Source: Pseudarthrobacter sp. fls2-241-R2A-127
Lineage (GTDB): Bacteria; Actinomycetota; Actinomycetes; Actinomycetales; Micrococcaceae
Reading direction: 5' to 3'
DNA: 64,000 nucleotides
Assembly: GCF_030209355.1 (NCBI RefSeq)
Contig: NZ_JARVSF010000012.1
Coordinates: 167,592 to 231,591, forward strand
The position numbers were made by a program, and so were the translations under genes. The notes under the pieces were generated by a model. That model made no database searches and was not told where the DNA came from. It saw only the letters and a program-made list of their open reading frames with translations. This document shows positions 61,041 to 64,000 of this stretch, one piece after another (position 1 is the first letter of the stretch; each line of letters starts with the position of its first letter).

Positions 61041-63199
61041 CAGCGTCCTTCCAGCTTGTTGCGGTCAGCCAGCTTGGCGTCGCGTTCAGCCAATTTGGCA
61101 AACATATCGTTGTAAGCGGTCAGATCGGCGTCGTTATTCCTGTCCGCCGCCCGGTCCACCCTTTTGGTCTCCCGCTGGTCCGATCTGGACCACATGACGG
61201 CAACGCCGATCGCCACGAGCAGCGTTGGCACCTCGCCGATGCCCCACGCCACGGCGCCGCCGGCCTGCTGGTCCCCCAGGGCGGACGGTCCCCAGGCCCG
61301 GCCAAGGTTGCCGAAGTAGTCGGCCGCCAGCAGGCCCGTGCCACCCATGATGGAGACGCCGAAGAAGGCATGGAAGCCCATGGTCGCCAGCAGCAGGAGC
61401 AGGCGCATGGGGTACGGCGCCCTGCGCGGCAGCGGGTCGGTGCCGATCATGGTCAGTACGAAAATGTAGCCCGTGAGCAGGAAGTGCAGGTTCATCAGTT
61501 CGTGGCCCACGTGATCGCGCATCGCGTAACCGAAGAGGTCCGAGTAGTAGAACAGGATGATGGAACCGGCAAAGTTTGCCGCCGCGAACAATGGATGCGT
61601 CACCAGCTGCGAGAACTTCGAATGCACGAAGACCAGCAGCCACTCGCGCGTGCCCCGAGAGCCATCGCCGCGGGCGGGCAGTGCCCGCAGCGCCAGGGTC
61701 ACTGGCGCACCCAGCACCAGGAAGATTGGTGCCACCATGGTCAGGGCCATGTGGTCCACCATGTGCGCGGAGAAGAGGACGCGGCCGTAGACCGACGGCG
61801 ACCCGGACGTGATGTAGGTCAGTACCACCAGGCCGATGACCCAGTTCACGGACCGGAACCATTGCCAGCTGTCGCCCCGGCGGCGGACCTTTGCCACGCC
61901 CAGGAAGTAGGCCACCAAGCCGAAGAGGGCCACGGCAACCCAGAGCCAGTCCAACCGCCACTCGGTCAACCAGCGTTCAGGTGTGAGTTCAGGGGGAAGC
62001 TCATAGCCGCTGAGGATGAAGGCGGGGGACGCATCAGGGGCCAGGGTGGTGGGCTGCGGCGGCGCGGAGCGGCCCAGGGCCACGGCGATGCCGGAGGTGG
62101 CCCCCATGACCAGCAGTTCCGCCAGGATCAGCTGCCACAGCACCCGCCGGGACGACATGGTGGAGCCCTTGCGGCCAAGCTGGGGGATGACCCACTGCCG
62201 GTGCATGAAGCCAATGCCGCCCAGCACCACGGCGCCCGCCGTCTTGGCCAGGATCAGCTGGCCGTAAGCGGATCCGAAGAGGTCCGACCAACTGGTCACC
62301 CGGATGCTGGCGTTGATGATGCCGGAGGCGAAAACCAGCACGAACGCGAAGCCTGCCAGCGTGGAGAAGCGGCGGAGTGTCGGCTCTGTAATATCTGCTG
62401 CAGTGCCGGCCTTGGGGCCGGTGAGGATGCCGGACAGCATGGCCAGGATAATGATGCCGCCCACCCAGGCGCTCACGCCCACCAGGTGCAAGCCCAGCGA
62501 GTTGATGGCCCCCTCATGGTCCGAGGAGCTTGAAGAGTGGCCGATCAGGGCTGCGGGGACCAGGCCGATGAGGGCCAGGATGAGGGTGAGGAACAGGCCT
62601 CCCGGGGACCTGACGCCAAAGAGCGCGGTTGTCACCACGGCCGCGATGATGGTGACGGCGAGCCAGGCCCGGCCCGTTTCAATGTCCGTCATGAAGTACA
62701 CCAGGGCCTGGGTGAATGCGGGGTCCCCGGAGAGCCCCTGGCCCGCGACGTCGGCGTAGGTGAGGACCAGGACAGCGATGGCGGACAGCGTCCACACGGC
62801 GCCCGCGGCGGCTGCCACGGCCAGGACACGAGTGAAGGCTGGGTGCTCGGGTCCGGTTTCACGCGTCGTTTCCCGGTCCCGGGTGCGGGCGTTGAGGTTC
62901 TTGGGGAGGATTCCGACGGCGAAGATCAGGCCGCCGACGACGGTGGCCAGGGATACGTTGTGGATCGCCTTGCTGATGGGAAGGCCCCACCGGACCAGGG
63001 CGCCGGGATCTGCGACGCTGCGCGCTGCTGCGGCGCCCGAAAAGAGCAGTGCTGCCGTGAGGCCCAGGATGAGGGCCGCCAGTCCCGCCAGTTGCCAGGG
63101 CAACGGGATCCCCCGCGTTCCGGCATCCCGGACCGCGGCTCCCTTGCCAGGTTCGGAGTGGGGCGCGGTGGAACGGGGTTTTGCGGCAGAAGACACCAT
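61040..63199 (-). CDS. CopD-CtaG fusion: copper-resistance / cytochrome c oxidase assembly membrane protein
   Basis: A 719-residue polytopic protein. The N-terminal ~400 residues carry a CopD-like domain (IHNVSLATVVGGLIFAVGILP, GVSAWVGGIIILAMLSG). The C-terminal ~300 residues are a caa3-type CtaG domain (FSAHMVDHMALTMVAPIFLVLGAP, LMNLHFLLTGYIF). Such fusions occur in actinobacteria and are thought to handle copper delivery to the terminal oxidase. Several conserved histidines face the membrane helices. The start is ATG 63199, with the frame ending in the thioredoxin-NHL ATG. Confidence 0.88.
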   Translation of the reverse strand: MVSSAAKPRSTAPHSEPGKGAAVRDAGTRGIPLPWQLAGLAALILGLTAALLFSGAAAARSVADPGALVRWGLPISKAIHNVSLATVVGGLIFAVGILPKNLNARTRDRETTRETGPEHPAFTRVLAVAAAAGAVWTLSAIAVLVLTYADVAGQGLSGDPAFTQALVYFMTDIETGRAWLAVTIIAAVVTTALFGVRSPGGLFLTLILALIGLVPAALIGHSSSSSDHEGAINSLGLHLVGVSAWVGGIIILAMLSGILTGPKAGTAADITEPTLRRFSTLAGFAFVLVFASGIINASIRVTSWSDLFGSAYGQLILAKTAGAVVLGGIGFMHRQWVIPQLGRKGSTMSSRRVLWQLILAELLVMGATSGIAVALGRSAPPQPTTLAPDASPAFILSGYELPPELTPERWLTEWRLDWLWVAVALFGLVAYFLGVAKVRRRGDSWQWFRSVNWVIGLVVLTYITSGSPSVYGRVLFSAHMVDHMALTMVAPIFLVLGAPVTLALRALPARGDGSRGTREWLLVFVHSKFSQLVTHPLFAAANFAGSIILFYYSDLFGYAMRDHVGHELMNLHFLLTGYIFVLTMIGTDPLPRRAPYPMRLLLLLATMGFHAFFGVSIMGGTGLLAADYFGNLGRAWGPSALGDQQAGGAVAWGIGEVPTLLVAIGVAVMWSRSDQRETKRVDRAADRNNDADLTAYNDMFAKLAERDAKLADRNKLEGR

Positions 63200-63245
63200 T
63201 CCATTGTCCGCTACGCCTGCCCGGGCCGCGAATCCGGCTTAAAGC

Positions 63246-63284
63246 AAAGGAGCGGCAACCCCAGGGGGTTGCCGCTCCTTTCCA
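63246..63284. terminator. Strong hairpin terminator after the HU gene
   Basis: A 17-bp stem AAAGGAGCGGCAACCCC (63246-63262) with its complement at 63265-63281 and an AG pair in the middle. On the minus strand it follows the HU stop by 33 bases and is followed by TTTGCTTT, the expected orientation for HU transcription. Confidence 0.75.
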
Positions 63285-63314
63285 GCCGGCAGTGTGCCGG
63301 ACGGGGAGAATGCC

Positions 63315-63599
63315 CTACTTCTTGGAGACAGCAGCCTTCAGCTTTGAGCCGGCGGTCAGCTTGACGCTGTGGCCTGCTGCGATCTGGATGGTTTCGCCGG
63401 TCTGCGGGTTGCGGCCGGTGCGAGCTGCACGGTCGGTGCGCTCCACGGCGAGCCAGCCCGGGATGGTGATCTTCTCGCCGGCGGCAACAGAGGTCTCGAA
63501 AACCTCGAACAGAGCGTCGAGGACGGAGTTGACGGCAGCCTGGCTGGTGCCGGCCTTGCCAGCTACCTCTGCAACAAGTTCACTACGGTTCTTAGCCAT
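63315..63599 (-). CDS. hup: HU-family DNA-binding protein
   Basis: A 94-residue HU protein that binds and bends DNA as a dimer. MAKNRSELVAEVAGKAG, KITIPGWLAVERTDRAARTGRNPQTG (beta arm with conserved Arg/Asn/Pro) and the basic end GSKLKAAVSKK are typical. It lacks the long Lys/Ala-rich tail of mycobacterial and streptomycete HupB/HupS, so it is the short form. AGGAGG precedes the ATG by six bases. Confidence 0.94.
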   Translation of the reverse strand: MAKNRSELVAEVAGKAGTSQAAVNSVLDALFEVFETSVAAGEKITIPGWLAVERTDRAARTGRNPQTGETIQIAAGHSVKLTAGSKLKAAVSKK

Positions 63600-63787
63600 T
63601 TATGTCCTCCTGGACGATTCTTGATTCTGAAGCCTGCACGCGGCATGCGCGCAAGCCACTGTTCGAAAACTTACCAGCTTGGGCCGTGTCGATCCGCAAA
63701 TTCCCCGTGTTTCCGCGACTTTTTGAGGTTAATCACCGAATTCGGCGGCGAAATCCACCCCGTCATGGCGCCCGCTCCCTTCCCCTC

Positions 63788-64000
63788 GACGCCTCATCAG
63801 GTCCTGCCTGTCCCCCGGCGACGCCCCATCAGATGCAGCCGGTGCTTCCTTGACGCGTCATCAGGTCCTGCCGGTTCCCCCCGGGACGCCCCATCACGTC
63901 CTGCCGGTTCCCCCGAGGACGCCCCATCACGTCCTGCCGGTGATTTGAAGCAGCAAAGGCAGGTAGTGATGGGGCGTCACCCGAAACCCGGCAGGTAGTG
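63788..64000. repeat. Right-edge tandem and inverted array of a 32-33 bp repeat
   Basis: Five head-to-tail units start at 63788, 63820, 63852, 63885 and 63918, each beginning GACGC(C/G)(C/T)CATCA and continuing GTCCTGCCGGT-type sequence, spaced 32-33 bases. A copy in the opposite direction follows at 63958-63978 (GGCAGGTAGTGATGGGGCGT and onward), and another begins at 63990 and runs off the window. The fifth and sixth units face each other and could form a 21-bp hairpin with two mismatches. The array is 188 bases upstream of the HU start. Confidence 0.8.

Noticed and set aside
63788..64000. Possible CRISPR array from regularly spaced repeats
   Set aside because: The 32-33 base period is a single repeating unit without unique spacers, units meet in both orientations, and no cas genes are nearby.
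1..64000. tRNA, rRNA, prophage, integrase or transposase genes
   Set aside because: Scanned for and not found; the accessory feel of 28-42 kb rests on small unknown and broken genes, not on mobile-element genes.

Overview
The window is very GC-rich, densely packed bacterial chromosome and almost certainly comes from a soil actinobacterium of the Arthrobacter / Pseudarthrobacter group (Micrococcaceae). The strongest evidence is a 546-residue choline oxidase that matches my memory of the Arthrobacter globiformis enzyme along its whole length, including His99, Glu312, His466 and Asn510 at the same positions. Frequent GTG/TTG starts, many flavin-dependent monooxygenases, actinobacterial lipoproteins and a short HU protein agree. 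I see no rRNA, tRNA, prophage or insertion sequence.

Layout. 0-6.4 kb: an amino-acid permease divergent from a LysR regulator, then panD, an AEC-type carrier, a SolA-like flavin amine oxidase and a D-threonine-aldolase-type PLP enzyme. 6.4-14.8 kb: a drug-type MFS exporter, an OtsB/GH15 fusion (trehalose metabolism), a flavin oxidoreductase, an aldo/keto reductase with a DJ-1/PfpI protein, and an orphan solute-binding lipoprotein. 14.9-20.6 kb: a choline-to-glycine-betaine module (TetR regulator, double operator, betaine aldehyde dehydrogenase, choline oxidase, permease). 20.7-28.4 kb: a DUF4430-like lipoprotein overlapping a single-chain four-module ECF transporter, a small unknown protein, and cobalamin-dependent methionine synthase. 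28.5-37.4 kb: small stress or unknown genes, a secreted phosphodiesterase, a COG4705 membrane protein, a hydrolase, a YciI protein and an SRPBCC gene broken by a stop codon. 37.5-41.6 kb: secreted phosphoesterase, polysaccharide deacetylase and a decayed intradiol dioxygenase. 41.9-46.5 kb: GntR and LysR regulators, PrpF-type isomerase, DctA-type carrier and a 28-residue cysteine-rich peptide. 46.6-54.9 kb: two flavin monooxygenases, a complete polar amino-acid ABC importer, and a divergent FAD protein with a GNAT acetyltransferase. 54.9-63.6 kb: a HerA/DUF853 ATPase, a membrane-anchored unknown, a frameshifted AbiEi/DUF559 gene, a thioredoxin-NHL protein overlapping a CopD/CtaG membrane protein, and HU.

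How it fits together. Three blocks look like self-contained pathways. The choline module makes the osmoprotectant glycine betaine and is probably controlled by its TetR protein through two adjacent palindromes. The ECF transporter with its lipoprotein probably imports cobalamin, the cofactor of the neighbouring MetH. The 46.6-54.9 kb block has the gene content of the Bacillus yxe/ytm operons that import, acetylate and oxidise S-modified cysteines, so it is a candidate organosulfur salvage system.

Most unusual points: an OtsB domain that has lost both catalytic aspartates while fused to an apparently intact GH15 domain; the four-module ECF polypeptide; two intergenic repeat families (a 32-33 bp tandem/inverted repeat at both window edges and a ~50 bp hairpin element present three times); and four genes each interrupted by a single-nucleotide lesion (13.8, 37.4, 41.1 and 58.4 kb).
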